Of a stretch of 64,000 bases of DNA, positions 7,901 to 18,109 are shown piece after piece. A program made the position numbers and the translations under genes. Origin of the DNA: Microbispora corallina. Lineage in GTDB: Bacteria; Actinomycetota; Actinomycetes; Streptosporangiales; Streptosporangiaceae. Where the stretch lies: the NCBI RefSeq assembly GCF_016863035.1, contig NZ_BOOC01000005.1, positions 310,001-374,000 of the forward strand, read 5' to 3'. Position 1 is the first letter of the stretch; each line of letters begins with the position of its first letter. The notes under the pieces are model-generated. The model worked only from the letters and a program-made list of their open reading frames with translations, was not told the origin of the DNA and ran no database searches.

Positions 7901-8974
7901 TTAAGTGGGCAGGCCGGTCGTGTCCTCGGCCATCTGGCAGTGGGGACAGGTTCCGCGCCGACGCAGGCCGTAGGCGCAGGCGGCGGCGCAAAGGGCGGCT
8001 CCCCACACGATCCACAGCATGCTCGGCACGTTGGTGCCCCATACGGCGAGATCGACGCCCATCCGGACATTCATCAGCCCGGCGGGTATCAGGACGACCG
8101 CCACGAGGGACGCAGGGATCACGGCGAGCGCCGGCGGGACTCGTTCGCCCGCCTTGAACCAGACCCAGCGTGGGTAGACCTCGCCCCACCGGTGGACGAG
8201 GCCGTGGGTGAGGACGCATCCGCAGATCGACGCGATGGCGCCGCCGAGTCCCACTTCCAGCATGCCGGGCGTCTCCCGCATCATTCGCACGAAGGCCTCG
8301 GGGACGCCGAGCGGGATTCCGAGATACCAGGCGATTCTGGTGACCTCGTACGGCACGGGTGCGGCGCACGCGACGTAGACGGCCCACCGGCCCCAGCGTC
8401 GCACCGCGTCCGGCGTGGTCCACCGGCCGGCCACCGCGCCGCGCCGGCCGCAATGCGCGCACGCCTGCCTGGTACGCCGCTGATAGGAGAGGGTCGCCAG
8501 GGCCCACAGCAGGCCACCGGCGAAGACCACGATCAGGTTCACCCGATGCCAGTACAGGATGTCCCCGAGGCCGTCCTGCGGTCCGGGCACCCCGGTGAAG
8601 GCGAACACCAGCAGTAGCGGGGCGAAAGCCAGCAGCGCGAGCAGGGTGTAGTCGGGGATCACCAGGGCGAGCGTTCCGGCCAGGGCCCAGCCGAAGACGA
8701 GCAGTGCCGTACGGGTGCCGTCCCGTCCCCATTCCCTGGCCATCGCCAGTGCGGCGATCGCGCCGGCCAGCCCGACGACGGCCATGGCCGGCGCGACGAT
8801 CCCGACCTGGCCGCCCTCCAGGATCGAACCCGACGCATGGTCATCGTCGACGGACGCGAACGGAAAACCACCGCCGCCCAGCGCCCAGAAGAGCCCGAGC
8901 GCCCCGTATAACAGCGACCACACGGCCGCGGCGTATCCGGACCAGGCCGGCCAGTACCTCCACCAGCGGAGCAT
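7901..8974 (-). CDS. Polytopic membrane protein with two CxxC pairs, function unknown
   Basis: I do not recognise this 357-residue family. About eight to nine hydrophobic segments are visible, the first at residues 10-35, then a loop rich in Asp and Gly. Two CxxC motifs face soluble loops: CAHCGRRG near residue 172 and CPHCQ about 12 residues from the C-terminus. Two such pairs could make one zinc ribbon-like site or act in thiol chemistry. It is convergent with the TetR gene and lies upstream of, but divergent from, a two-component system at 9212, which may regulate it. It ends exactly where msrA remnant C begins. Confidence 0.7.
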   Translation of the reverse strand: MLRWWRYWPAWSGYAAAVWSLLYGALGLFWALGGGGFPFASVDDDHASGSILEGGQVGIVAPAMAVVGLAGAIAALAMAREWGRDGTRTALLVFGWALAGTLALVIPDYTLLALLAFAPLLLVFAFTGVPGPQDGLGDILYWHRVNLIVVFAGGLLWALATLSYQRRTRQACAHCGRRGAVAGRWTTPDAVRRWGRWAVYVACAAPVPYEVTRIAWYLGIPLGVPEAFVRMMRETPGMLEVGLGGAIASICGCVLTHGLVHRWGEVYPRWVWFKAGERVPPALAVIPASLVAVVLIPAGLMNVRMGVDLAVWGTNVPSMLWIVWGAALCAAACAYGLRRRGTCPHCQMAEDTTGLPT

Positions 8975-9117
8975 CTGTCATCACATCCCAACGATCTCGT
9001 TCGGGAATCACGTCCGGACGCGCACGCGGCCGCAGGCCTTCCGGGCGGCGCGGCGAGCCCGTGTCCGGCGCTGTAAAGGGTCTGGACCCAGCGTCGAGGA
9101 GGCCGGGCCGACGGCCC

Positions 9118-9176
9118 ATGTGCCGAACGGCATGGCCGAAGGCGGATTCGGGCGGGTGAATGTGCCGTTCGGCACA
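9118..9176. promoter_or_regulatory. Paired palindromes upstream of the second histidine kinase
   Basis: TGCCGAACGGCA at 9121-9132 and TGTGCCGTTCGGCACA at 9161-9176 are palindromes of the same half-site (TGCCG). Their centres are 42 bp apart, four helical turns. They lie 35-90 bp before the kinase ATG and about 150-200 bp before the divergent membrane protein. They are candidate binding sites for the response regulator encoded downstream, or for another dimeric regulator. Function is inferred from symmetry and position only. Confidence 0.5.
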
Positions 9177-9211
9177 GGGCGGTGGAACGGCCGGATATCT
9201 AGGCTCGGGGT

Positions 9212-10486
9212 ATGCGAGCACGACTCAGCGGAGCCCTGCGGTGGCGCGAGCGGGCCGGCGCCGCCGCCGCCGTCCTCGTGGCGCTGACCGGGATCGCCGC
9301 CGCGCCCGCGTACGGCCCGCTGGCCACGCTGCCGATGTCTTCGACGATGGCGGCCGCGCTCGGGGTGCTCGCCGCCTGGCCGTACGACGGCCGCAGGATC
9401 GCGGCGGTCACCGGCGGGGCGGGCATCGTGTCGCTGGCCGCGACCACCGGCGTCCTGCTGCTCGGCGAGGAACAGAGGGCGCACACCTCTGCGACCTGGA
9501 TGATCGGCGAGTCCGCGAGCCTACTCATCCTGGTCGTCCTGGTGGTACGTGCCGCGCCTGTCCGCCACGCGCTGATCGCCGCCGGACTGGCGGGGGTGGC
9601 CACGCCGGTCTTGCTGCTGCGGTTCGGGCTGGGGCCTCCGACCCTCGCAGCCCTGGCCGGATTCGCCGTCTGGGGGTTGTCGGCGGCACTCGCGGCCGCA
9701 GTCGGGCTCTACCTGCGCTCCCTGGACGACCATCGCGCCCGCTCCGTACGCGCGGCGCGGCAGGCGCAACGCACGCAACTGGCCCGCGACCTGCACGACT
9801 TCGTCGCCCACGACGTCAGCGGGATGCTCGCCCAAGCCCAGGTCGGCCGGATCCTCGCCGAACAGGACCCGCAGCAGGCGGTGGCCGCCTTCCAGCGCAT
9901 CGAGCAGGCCGCGCTCCAGGCGCTGGCATCGATGGACCGGACGGTGCGGATGCTGCATGACGCTGACGATCTCGCGGCCGGGGATTGGGCGGGCCGGACA
10001 CCGCTCCCAGCACTGACGGACCTTCCGGAGCTGGCCGATCGGTTCTCCTGCTCTGGCACGGCAGTGGTCCATCTTGACGTCGACGCGCGACTCGAAGACC
10101 CGAATGACGTCGTGCCTCGGGAAGTGGCCGCCACGGCGTACCGGGTCGTCGTGGAGGCACTGACCAACGTGCGCCGCCACGCGGTGACGGCGAGCCGAGT
10201 GGAGGTGACGGTCCGCCGCACCCGTAGCGTGGGTGATCTCACCGGGCACGGCCTGGAGGTCACCGTGACAGACGACGCTCGAACCGGACCCGCACCCGCC
10301 GGTCACGTGCTCGGCGGTGCGAGCCGCGGCGGCGGTTTCGGCTTGGCCGGTCTGACCGAACGCGTCGAAGCGCTCGGCGGCACGCTGGCCGCCGGCCCGT
10401 ATGCTCCGCACGGATGGCGTGTCGCCGCCACCATGCCGCTGGCTGCCGCGCCTCACGGCGGGGACATCCGGCCGGTGACAGCATGA
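9212..10486 (+). CDS. HisKA_3-type sensor histidine kinase
   Basis: A 424-residue membrane kinase. Roughly six hydrophobic segments span residues 15-165, then the phospho-acceptor motif QLARDLHDFVAHDVSGMLAQ, a helical dimerisation region, an N-box segment VVVEALTNVRRHA, and an ATP lid with ASRGGGFGLAGLTERVEALG. The stop codon overlaps the start of the response regulator (gene starts at 10483), so translation of the pair is coupled. Paired palindromes lie in its promoter. Stimulus unknown. Confidence 0.9.
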   Translation: MRARLSGALRWRERAGAAAAVLVALTGIAAAPAYGPLATLPMSSTMAAALGVLAAWPYDGRRIAAVTGGAGIVSLAATTGVLLLGEEQRAHTSATWMIGESASLLILVVLVVRAAPVRHALIAAGLAGVATPVLLLRFGLGPPTLAALAGFAVWGLSAALAAAVGLYLRSLDDHRARSVRAARQAQRTQLARDLHDFVAHDVSGMLAQAQVGRILAEQDPQQAVAAFQRIEQAALQALASMDRTVRMLHDADDLAAGDWAGRTPLPALTDLPELADRFSCSGTAVVHLDVDARLEDPNDVVPREVAATAYRVVVEALTNVRRHAVTASRVEVTVRRTRSVGDLTGHGLEVTVTDDARTGPAPAGHVLGGASRGGGFGLAGLTERVEALGGTLAAGPYAPHGWRVAATMPLAAAPHGGDIRPVTA

Positions 10487-11148
10487 CCGGCAGGCCGGCC
10501 CGCGTCTTGGTGGCCGACGATCAGGAGAACATCCGCAACGCGTTCCGCATCATCCTTGACGCCCAGCCGGACATGACCGTCGTCGCCGAGGCCGCCTGCG
10601 GGGCCACCGCTGTCGAACAGGCCCGCCATCTGCGCCCGGACGTGGTGCTCGCCGACATCCGAATGCCCCGCATCGACGGGCTAGAGGTCGCGCGCCTGCT
10701 CGCCGGGCCACAGGTGACCGACCCCATCCGTGTCGTGGTCGTCACCACCTTCGACCTCGACGACTACGTTTACACCGCACTGCGCAACGGCGCCTGCGGC
10801 TTCCTGCTGAAACGCTCCAGCCCCACCATCCTGGTCGAAGCCGTCCGCGCCGCCATGTCCGGCGACACCCTTATCAGCCCGCAGATCACCGTACGGCTCC
10901 TGCGCAATCTCACCGCGCCGTCGCCGCCCAGGTCCGGCCGCGTCGACTCCGCGCGACTCACCGATCGCGAACTTCAGATCGCCCGCCTGGTCGCCCAGGG
11001 CCATACCAACGCCGAGATCGCGGCCGCCCTGTTCATCTCGCCCGGCACGGTCAAGAACCACATCGCCGGCATCCAACGCAAGCTCGGGGCTCGGAACCGC
11101 GTCGGCATCGCCGCCTGGGCCTGGGACACCGGCAACGCCACCCCGTGA
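10483..11148 (+). CDS. NarL/LuxR-family response regulator
   Basis: A 221-residue regulator starting at the ATG that overlaps the kinase stop codon in the order ATGA. The receiver begins VLVADDQENIRNAF, the acceptor Asp is in DVVLADIRMPR, the conserved Thr in VVVTTFDLDDY and the Lys in GFLLKR. The LuxR helix-turn-helix is LTDRELQIARLVAQGHTN followed by SPGTVKNHIAGIQRKLG. It is the obvious partner of the preceding kinase. Its targets may include its own operon or the divergent membrane protein. Confidence 0.93.
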   Translation: MTGRPARVLVADDQENIRNAFRIILDAQPDMTVVAEAACGATAVEQARHLRPDVVLADIRMPRIDGLEVARLLAGPQVTDPIRVVVVTTFDLDDYVYTALRNGACGFLLKRSSPTILVEAVRAAMSGDTLISPQITVRLLRNLTAPSPPRSGRVDSARLTDRELQIARLVAQGHTNAEIAAALFISPGTVKNHIAGIQRKLGARNRVGIAAWAWDTGNATP

Positions 11149-11311
11149 TCGAGCTCGCCCGCTACCGGACGCGCAAGTCGGACGGTTATCGGTGATAGCC
11201 GAAGCGCCTCAACTGCTGGCGGCGGTCGTCAATGAGACCGGTGGAGTGTGGCGGGGTGGTGCCGGCACCGCGTCGGCCGGAGCGCAGCGAGGCCCGTTTC
11301 GGCCTGACCGA

Positions 11312-11338
11312 GGGCCATGCCGCGGCGCGGCATAGCCC
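11312..11338. terminator. Bidirectional hairpin between response regulator and msrA
   Basis: ATGCCGC, loop GGC, GCGGCAT forms a 7-bp GC-rich stem, extended by GGGC and GCCC across a mismatch on each side. It sits in the 198-bp gap where the plus-strand response regulator and the minus-strand msrA converge, so it could terminate both. There is no long T-tract, as is common for actinobacterial terminators. Confidence 0.55.
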
Positions 11339-11346
11339 TACGTGAA

Positions 11347-12009
11347 TCAGGCTTCGCCGGCGGTCAGGCCGACCGGGCAGGAGACGCCGGTGCCGCCGAT
11401 ACCGCAGTAGCCGTTGGGGTTACGGAACAGATACTGCTGGTGGTAGTCCTCGGCGAAGTAGAACTCGCCGGCCGGGGCGATCTCGGTCGTGATCTCGCCG
11501 TACCCGGCCTTGGCCAGGACGTCCTGGTACGCCTCCTTGGAGGCGATGGCGGCCTTCTCCTGCTGGGGACCGTGGGTGTAGATCGACGAACGGTACTGGG
11601 TGCCGACGTCGTTGCCCTGGCGCATGCCCTGCGTGGGGTCGTGGGCCTCCCAGAAGACCTTGAGGAGCTCCTCGTACGACACCTGCGCCGGGTCGAACAC
11701 CACCCGGACGACCTCGGCGTGCCCGGTCATGCCGCTGCACACCTCCTCGTACGTCGGGTTGGCGGTGTACCCGCCGGCATAACCGACGGCCGTGGTCACG
11801 ACGCCCGGCGTCTGCCAGAACTTGCGCTCCGCGCCCCAGAAGCAGCCGAGCCCGAAGTCGGCGATCTCGGTGCCCTCCGGGTACGGCGGGGCGAGCGGCC
11901 CGCCGAGGACGAGGTGCCGCGTGGCGACCGGCATGACCTCCGACCGGCCCGGCAGCGCCTCCGAGGGGTCCACCATCGTCGTCTTGTCCCTGCCGAACAG
12001 CCAGCCCAT
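11347..12009 (-). CDS. msrA: Peptide-methionine (S)-S-oxide reductase MsrA
   Basis: Repairs methionine-S-sulfoxide in proteins and as the free amino acid, in the cytosol. The 220-residue protein begins at ATG 12009, six nt after GGAGG. The catalytic motif [13 protein letters not shown] holds the nucleophilic Cys; later come [18 protein letters not shown] and the C-terminal YCGIGGTG followed by CPVGL, whose Cys act as resolving residues. It is divergent from rarD. Its 3' end is notable: three decayed copies of just this end lie at 1998-7900 in the same orientation, which suggests that the gene end is a recombination or integration target. Confidence 0.97.
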   Translation of the reverse strand: MGWLFGRDKTTMVDPSEALPGRSEVMPVATRHLVLGGPLAPPYPEGTEIADFGLGCFWGAERKFWQTPGVVTTAVGYAGGYTANPTYEEVCSGMTGHAEVVRVVFDPAQVSYEELLKVFWEAHDPTQGMRQGNDVGTQYRSSIYTHGPQQEKAAIASKEAYQDVLAKAGYGEITTEIAPAGEFYFAEDYHQQYLFRNPNGYCGIGGTGVSCPVGLTAGEA

Positions 12010-12142
12010 CTCGAACCTCCCGCTTCGTCTGCCATCAGCAACCATCCGGCCGCCCGCCTTGTTCCTCACGTAAGCGGTCCTTAATAACAGGACTAGCAAA
12101 GCTTATTTGTATTAAAACCGCCAAGCGGCCAGGATGGGGAGC

Positions 12143-13057
12143 ATGCCGGAAACGCGTCGAGGTGTCCTGTACGGGATCGCCGCCTACACCATGTGGGGCC
12201 TGTTCCCTCTCTACTGGCCACTGCTGAAGCCCTCCGGCGCCGTCGAGATCCTCGCCCACCGCATGGTCTGGTCGCTCGCGGTGGTCGTCGCCGTCCTGGC
12301 CGTACGGCGGCACTGGTCCTGGTTCCGGACGCTGACCCGCCGGCAGGTGCTGCTCCTCACGCTCGCGGCCGTGACGGTCTCGGTCAACTGGGGCACCTAC
12401 ATCTACGCCGTGAACACCGGCCACGTGGTGGAGAGCGCGCTCGGCTACTTCATCAACCCCCTGGTCAGCGTTCTGTTCGGCGTGGTGATCTTCCGGGAGC
12501 GGCTGCGGCCGTGGCAGTGGGCGGCCGTCGGCCTCGGCGCCGTGGCCGTGCTCATCCTCACCCTCGACTACGGCCGGCTGCCGTGGATCGCCCTGGTCCT
12601 CGCGGTCAGCTTCGGCACGTACGGCCTGCTGAAGAAGACGGCGCAGGTCGGCAGCGCGGAGAGCCTCACGATCGAGACGCTGGTCCTGCTGGTGCCGGCG
12701 CTCGCGTACCTCCTGGTGATCGAGGCGAACGGCACCGGCACGTTCGCCCATCACGGAGTCGGCCATTCGCTGCTGCTGGTGGCGTCGGGCCTGATCACGG
12801 CCGTGCCGCTGCTGTTCTTCACGGCGTCGGCCCTGCGCGTCCCGCTGACGATCATCGGCCTGCTCCAGTACATCGCGCCGACCCTGCAGTTCCTCTGCGG
12901 CATCCTGGTCGTCCACGAGACGATGCCCGCGAGCAGGTGGGCCGGGTTCGTGGTCGTCTGGGCGGCCCTCAGCCTCTTCACCTGGGACAGCCTCCGCGCC
13001 GCCCACGCCTCCCGCCGCGCCGTCACCGCCCCGAGTGAGGCGCTCGAGACCGTCTGA
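12143..13057 (+). CDS. rarD: RarD-family EamA/DMT permease
   Basis: Inner-membrane transporter of the drug/metabolite superfamily with about ten transmembrane helices in two EamA repeats. The N-terminal signature RGVLYGIAAYTMWGLFPLYW and HRMVWS segment are diagnostic for RarD, a group known mainly for chloramphenicol-sensitive phenotypes and of unknown natural substrate. Roughly 304 residues. ATG 12143 fits AGGA at 8 nt; ATG 12134 in the same frame is possible. It is divergent from msrA across 124 bp of relatively AT-rich DNA. Confidence 0.9.
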   Translation: MPETRRGVLYGIAAYTMWGLFPLYWPLLKPSGAVEILAHRMVWSLAVVVAVLAVRRHWSWFRTLTRRQVLLLTLAAVTVSVNWGTYIYAVNTGHVVESALGYFINPLVSVLFGVVIFRERLRPWQWAAVGLGAVAVLILTLDYGRLPWIALVLAVSFGTYGLLKKTAQVGSAESLTIETLVLLVPALAYLLVIEANGTGTFAHHGVGHSLLLVASGLITAVPLLFFTASALRVPLTIIGLLQYIAPTLQFLCGILVVHETMPASRWAGFVVVWAALSLFTWDSLRAAHASRRAVTAPSEALETV

Positions 13058-13150
13058 GGCAGCTCCGGGGACGTCTACTCCCACAGGTGTACGGCTTCGG
13101 CCGCCGCCGGACGGACGACTCCGCGTGGCCCGCCGCGCGACGATGCCGGT

Positions 13151-13986
13151 ATGACGAAGGACTTCCGCTTCGGGATCGTGGCCGGCTTCGCCCCGGATGC
13201 CCGCGCCTGGGCCGGGACGGCCCGCCGCGCCGAGGACCTCGGCTACTCCACCCTGCTGACCCCCGACACGCTCGGCACGCTTCCGCCGCTGCTCGCGCTC
13301 ACGGCCGCCGCCACGGCGACGACCACGCTCGGGGTCGGCACGTTCGTGCTGGCCGCGCCGTACCGCAACCCCCGCCAGCTCGCCTGGGAGCTCGCCGGGC
13401 TCGACTTCCTGTCCGGCGGGCGACTCGAGGTGGGCGTCGGCGCGGGCCGTCCGGCCGCCCGGAGGACGCCGCCGCGCTGGGCGTGCCGTACGGCACGGCG
13501 GGCGAGCGCGTCGCGCAGGTCGAGGCCGTGATCGCCGAGACCAGGGCGGCGTTCGCCGGATCGAGCGGGTTCGGCGGGGCCGTCCAGCGGTCGGGCCCGA
13601 AGATCATGCTGGCGGGCGCCGGCGAGCGGATGATGGCGCTGGCCGCGAAGGAGGCCGACATCGTGGCCCTGGCGGTCCTGCCGGCGAGCACGGACGACGA
13701 CCTGCGGCGGCCCGTCTCCACCCTGCGCGACAGGGCGGGCGCGCGGTTCGACGACATCGAGCTGTCGATGAACCTCCTGCGGGTCGGCTCCCAGCCCCCG
13801 CCCTGGGTTCCGACGGGGTTCGAGGCCCCCGGCCCGGAGGCGGCGGCCGTGCTCGACGGCTCGCCGCGAGAGATGGCCGACGTCCTGCTGCGCCGCCGCG
13901 ACGAGCTCGGCGTCTCCTACATCACCGTCAACGGTTTCTACGCCGAGGCCCTCGCACCCGTGGTCGAGCTGCTGACCGGAGGCTGA
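13151..13986 (+). pseudogene. LLM-class F420/flavin-dependent oxidoreductase, frameshifted
   Basis: The N-terminal part (FRFGIVAGFAPDARAWAGTA to SGGRLEVGVGAGRP) reads from ATG 13151. The second part (EDAAALGVPYGTAGERV to the stop at 13986) reads in another frame. The total length of 836 nt is one base short of a whole number of codons, and the break is near 13455-13465, where CGGAGGAC probably derives from CGGGAGGAC. If the base were restored the protein would be 278 residues, shorter than typical luciferase-like enzymes of about 290-330. It is either a recent pseudogene or an assembly error in a G-rich run. Confidence 0.75.
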
Positions 13987-13990
13987 CAGC

Positions 13991-15418
<1,428 letters not shown>

Positions 15419-15548
15419 GACGCCTCCTGCGTCAGGCGCCGCACGGCATCGGACCGCGGAGCGGCACCGGACCACCTATCACGCTACTCCGCCCGCGTCA
15501 GCGCCCCACCGGCACCGCCCCCGGCCCGTGATCTACGCGACGGGAGGG

Positions 15549-16544
15549 TCAGCCGGAGCGCTCGACCACGTAGTCGCAGAGGGCGATGAGGGCGGTGCGG
15601 GCGGGGATGTCGGGAAGGCCGGCGAGGGCGGCCTTGGCCCGGTCGGTCCAGCGGGTGAGCTCCTGGCGGGCGAGGACCATGGCGGGGTTGGCCCGCAGCA
15701 GGGTCAGCGTCTCCTCCACGTCCTCCTCGGCCACCGGGCCGGCGAGCAGCTCGCGCAGCCGGGCGTCCGCGGGGTCGTCGGAGGCCAGGGCGTACAGGAC
15801 GGGCAGGGTCCGCACGCCCTCCCGCAGGTCGGTCCCGGGGGTCTTGCCGGACTCCACCGGCTGGGCGGCCACGTCGATGAGGTCGTCGCCGAGCTGCCAC
15901 GCGACGCCGATGGCCTCGTACGCGTCGGTCAGCCGCTCGGTGACGGTGGGAGGGGCGCCCGCCAGCATGGCGCCGAACCGGCCGGACGTGGCGATCAGGG
16001 AGCCCGTCTTGTCGGCCAGCACGTCGATGTAGTGGGCGATGGCGTCGGCGCCCGCCTCGGGGCCGACGGTCTCGCGGATCTGGCCGCGCACCAGGCGGGA
16101 GAACGTCCGGGCCTGCACGCGGATCATCTCGCTGCCGAGGTCCGCCAGGATCTCCGACGCCTGCGCGAACAGGTAGTCGCCCGTGAGGATGGCCACGGTG
16201 TTGTCCCACCGGGCGTTGGCGGACTGGGAGCCCCGGCGGACCGGGGCCTCGTCCATCACGTCGTCGTGGTAGAGCGTCGCCAGGTGGGTGAGCTCGATCA
16301 CGACGGCCCCGGGCACGATGCCCGGGGCGTCGGGGTTGCCGAACTGCGCGGCCAGCAGGACCAGCATCGCGCGGAAGCGCTTGCCGCCCGCCTCGATGAG
16401 GTGCCGGGACGTCTGGGTGACGAAGGCGTCCTCGCTCTCCACCGACGAGCGGAGCAGCTTCTCGACCGACGCCAGGCCGTTCGCCAGGTCCTCGGCCAGC
16501 CGCTCGTCGACGAGGGGAATGTCCACAACGGGCGGCGCGGCCAT
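15549..16544 (-). CDS. All-trans polyprenyl diphosphate synthase (menaquinone side chain)
   Basis: Condenses isopentenyl diphosphate to make the long isoprenoid tail of menaquinone. 331 residues from ATG 16544. Motifs: [12 protein letters not shown] for substrate binding, the first Asp-rich motif as [13 protein letters not shown], and the second as [11 protein letters not shown]. It lies 11 bp after nuoN on the same strand, so it is the last gene of the complex I operon. This couples quinone tail supply to the enzyme that reduces the quinone. Chain length cannot be read confidently; heptaprenyl to nonaprenyl is usual in actinobacteria. Confidence 0.93.
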   Translation of the reverse strand: MAAPPVVDIPLVDERLAEDLANGLASVEKLLRSSVESEDAFVTQTSRHLIEAGGKRFRAMLVLLAAQFGNPDAPGIVPGAVVIELTHLATLYHDDVMDEAPVRRGSQSANARWDNTVAILTGDYLFAQASEILADLGSEMIRVQARTFSRLVRGQIRETVGPEAGADAIAHYIDVLADKTGSLIATSGRFGAMLAGAPPTVTERLTDAYEAIGVAWQLGDDLIDVAAQPVESGKTPGTDLREGVRTLPVLYALASDDPADARLRELLAGPVAEEDVEETLTLLRANPAMVLARQELTRWTDRAKAALAGLPDIPARTALIALCDYVVERSG

Positions 16545-16555
16545 ACGGAAGACTC

Positions 16556-18109
16556 CTATCGGACGAACAACGAGTGGGCAGCCGAGTGGGCCAGGTCGAG
16601 CATGGGCTGCGGGTAGACCCCGAGGACTACCGTAGCCAATGCCGCAAAAGCGACGACAGCCGCGGTGCCCCGGGAGGGAAGCACCACGGTGGGCCCGTCC
16701 GCGGCCGGGTCGCTGAAGAACATCAGCACGATGACCCGGACGTAGAAGAACGCGGCGACGGCCGAGGCCACCACACCGACGATGACCAGCGGCAGCGCGC
16801 CGCCGGTGACCGCGGCCTGGAACACCGCGTACTTCCCGAAGAAGCCGCTCGTGAGCGGGATCCCGGCGAACGCCAGCAGGAAGAAGGCGAACACGCCGGC
16901 CAGCAGCGGCGACCGCTTGCCGAGCCCGGCCCAGCGGGACAGGTGCCACGCCTCGCCGCCCGCGTCGCGGACCATCGTCACCACCGCGAACGCGCCGACC
17001 GTCGTGACGCCGTACGCCACGAGGTAGAACAGGATGCCCGACAGGGCGGACGTGTTCTGTGCCGCGGAGGTGCCGGTGGCGATCACGCCGACGAGCAGGA
17101 AGCCGCCGTGCGCGATCGACGAGTACGCGAGCATGCGCTTGATGTCGGTCTGGGTGATCGCGAGGACCGCGCCGACGACCATCGTGAGGATGGCCACGGC
17201 GTACAGGACCGGCCGCCAGTTCCAGTCGAGGCCGCCGAGGCCGACCCAGAACACCCGCAGCAGCGCGCCGAAGGCGGCGACCAGCGTGCCGGACGCCATG
17301 AGCGCGGTGATCGGGGTGGGCGAGCCCTGGTAGACGTCCGGCTTCCAGGCCTGGAACGGCGCGGCGCCGATCTTGAACAGCAGGCCGACGCCGAGCATGG
17401 CCGCGCCGATGTACAGCAGCGTGTCCTGGCCGCCGACGGCGCCCAGGGCCTTGTTGATCTGGGCGAGGTCGATCGACCCGGCGTAGCCGTACAGCAGGGC
17501 CGTGCCGTACAGGAAGAAGGCGGACGAGAACGCGCCGAGCAGGAAGTACTTGACCGCGGCCTCCTGCGACAGGAGGCGGCGGCGCCGGGCGAGACCGCAC
17601 AGCAGGTACAGCGGCAGCGACATGACCTCCAGGGCCACGAACGCCACCAGCAGGTCGTTGGACGCCGGGAACAGCAGCATGCCGCCGACCGCGAACAGCA
17701 CGAGCGGGTAGATCTCGGTGTGCGCGGCGCCCTCGTAGAGGGCCTGCTCCTCCTCGGCGGAGCCGGGGACGGCCGCCGCGGCGGCGACGAAGTGGTCCTC
17801 ATCGTTGATCAGCATGACGCTGACGAACGCGAGCACGAGGATCGCGCCCCAGATGAACAGCGCCGGACCGTCCACCGCGACGGCGCCCATGGCGGCCGGC
17901 TTGGTGGGCACGCCCTTGACCGCCTGCCACACGGTCAGCGCGAACGCGCCGGCCAGCGAGAGCAGCGTGAGCGGCAGGTGGATCGCCGAGCGCAGGTAGC
18001 GCGGGGCGAACGCCTCCACGAGCACGCCGGCGATGGCCGCGCCGAAGACCACGAGCATCGGCGCGAGCAGGGCGTACTCGATGGTGGGCGCTTGGATGGT
18101 GCCGTTCAC
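16556..18109 (-). CDS. nuoN: NADH-quinone oxidoreductase subunit N
   Basis: Antiporter-like membrane subunit of complex I, 517 residues with about fourteen helices. GTG 18109 overlaps the nuoM stop in the order GTGA. Functional charged residues are visible in the segment ALEVMSLPLYLL (Glu), KYFLLGAFSSAF (Lys) and FKIGAAPFQAWKPDVYQGSP, a Lys-His/Asp loop typical for the family. It is the last nuo gene and is followed by the polyprenyl synthase. Confidence 0.96.
   Translation of the reverse strand: MNGTIQAPTIEYALLAPMLVVFGAAIAGVLVEAFAPRYLRSAIHLPLTLLSLAGAFALTVWQAVKGVPTKPAAMGAVAVDGPALFIWGAILVLAFVSVMLINDEDHFVAAAAAVPGSAEEEQALYEGAAHTEIYPLVLFAVGGMLLFPASNDLLVAFVALEVMSLPLYLLCGLARRRRLLSQEAAVKYFLLGAFSSAFFLYGTALLYGYAGSIDLAQINKALGAVGGQDTLLYIGAAMLGVGLLFKIGAAPFQAWKPDVYQGSPTPITALMASGTLVAAFGALLRVFWVGLGGLDWNWRPVLYAVAILTMVVGAVLAITQTDIKRMLAYSSIAHGGFLLVGVIATGTSAAQNTSALSGILFYLVAYGVTTVGAFAVVTMVRDAGGEAWHLSRWAGLGKRSPLLAGVFAFFLLAFAGIPLTSGFFGKYAVFQAAVTGGALPLVIVGVVASAVAAFFYVRVIVLMFFSDPAADGPTVVLPSRGTAAVVAFAALATVVLGVYPQPMLDLAHSAAHSLFVR

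Noticed and set aside
11190-11256. Minus-strand peptide ending LIDDRRQQLRRFGYHR before a stop, looking like a gene tail
   Set aside because: Too short and without any upstream part; I cannot link it to a transposase or any other family.
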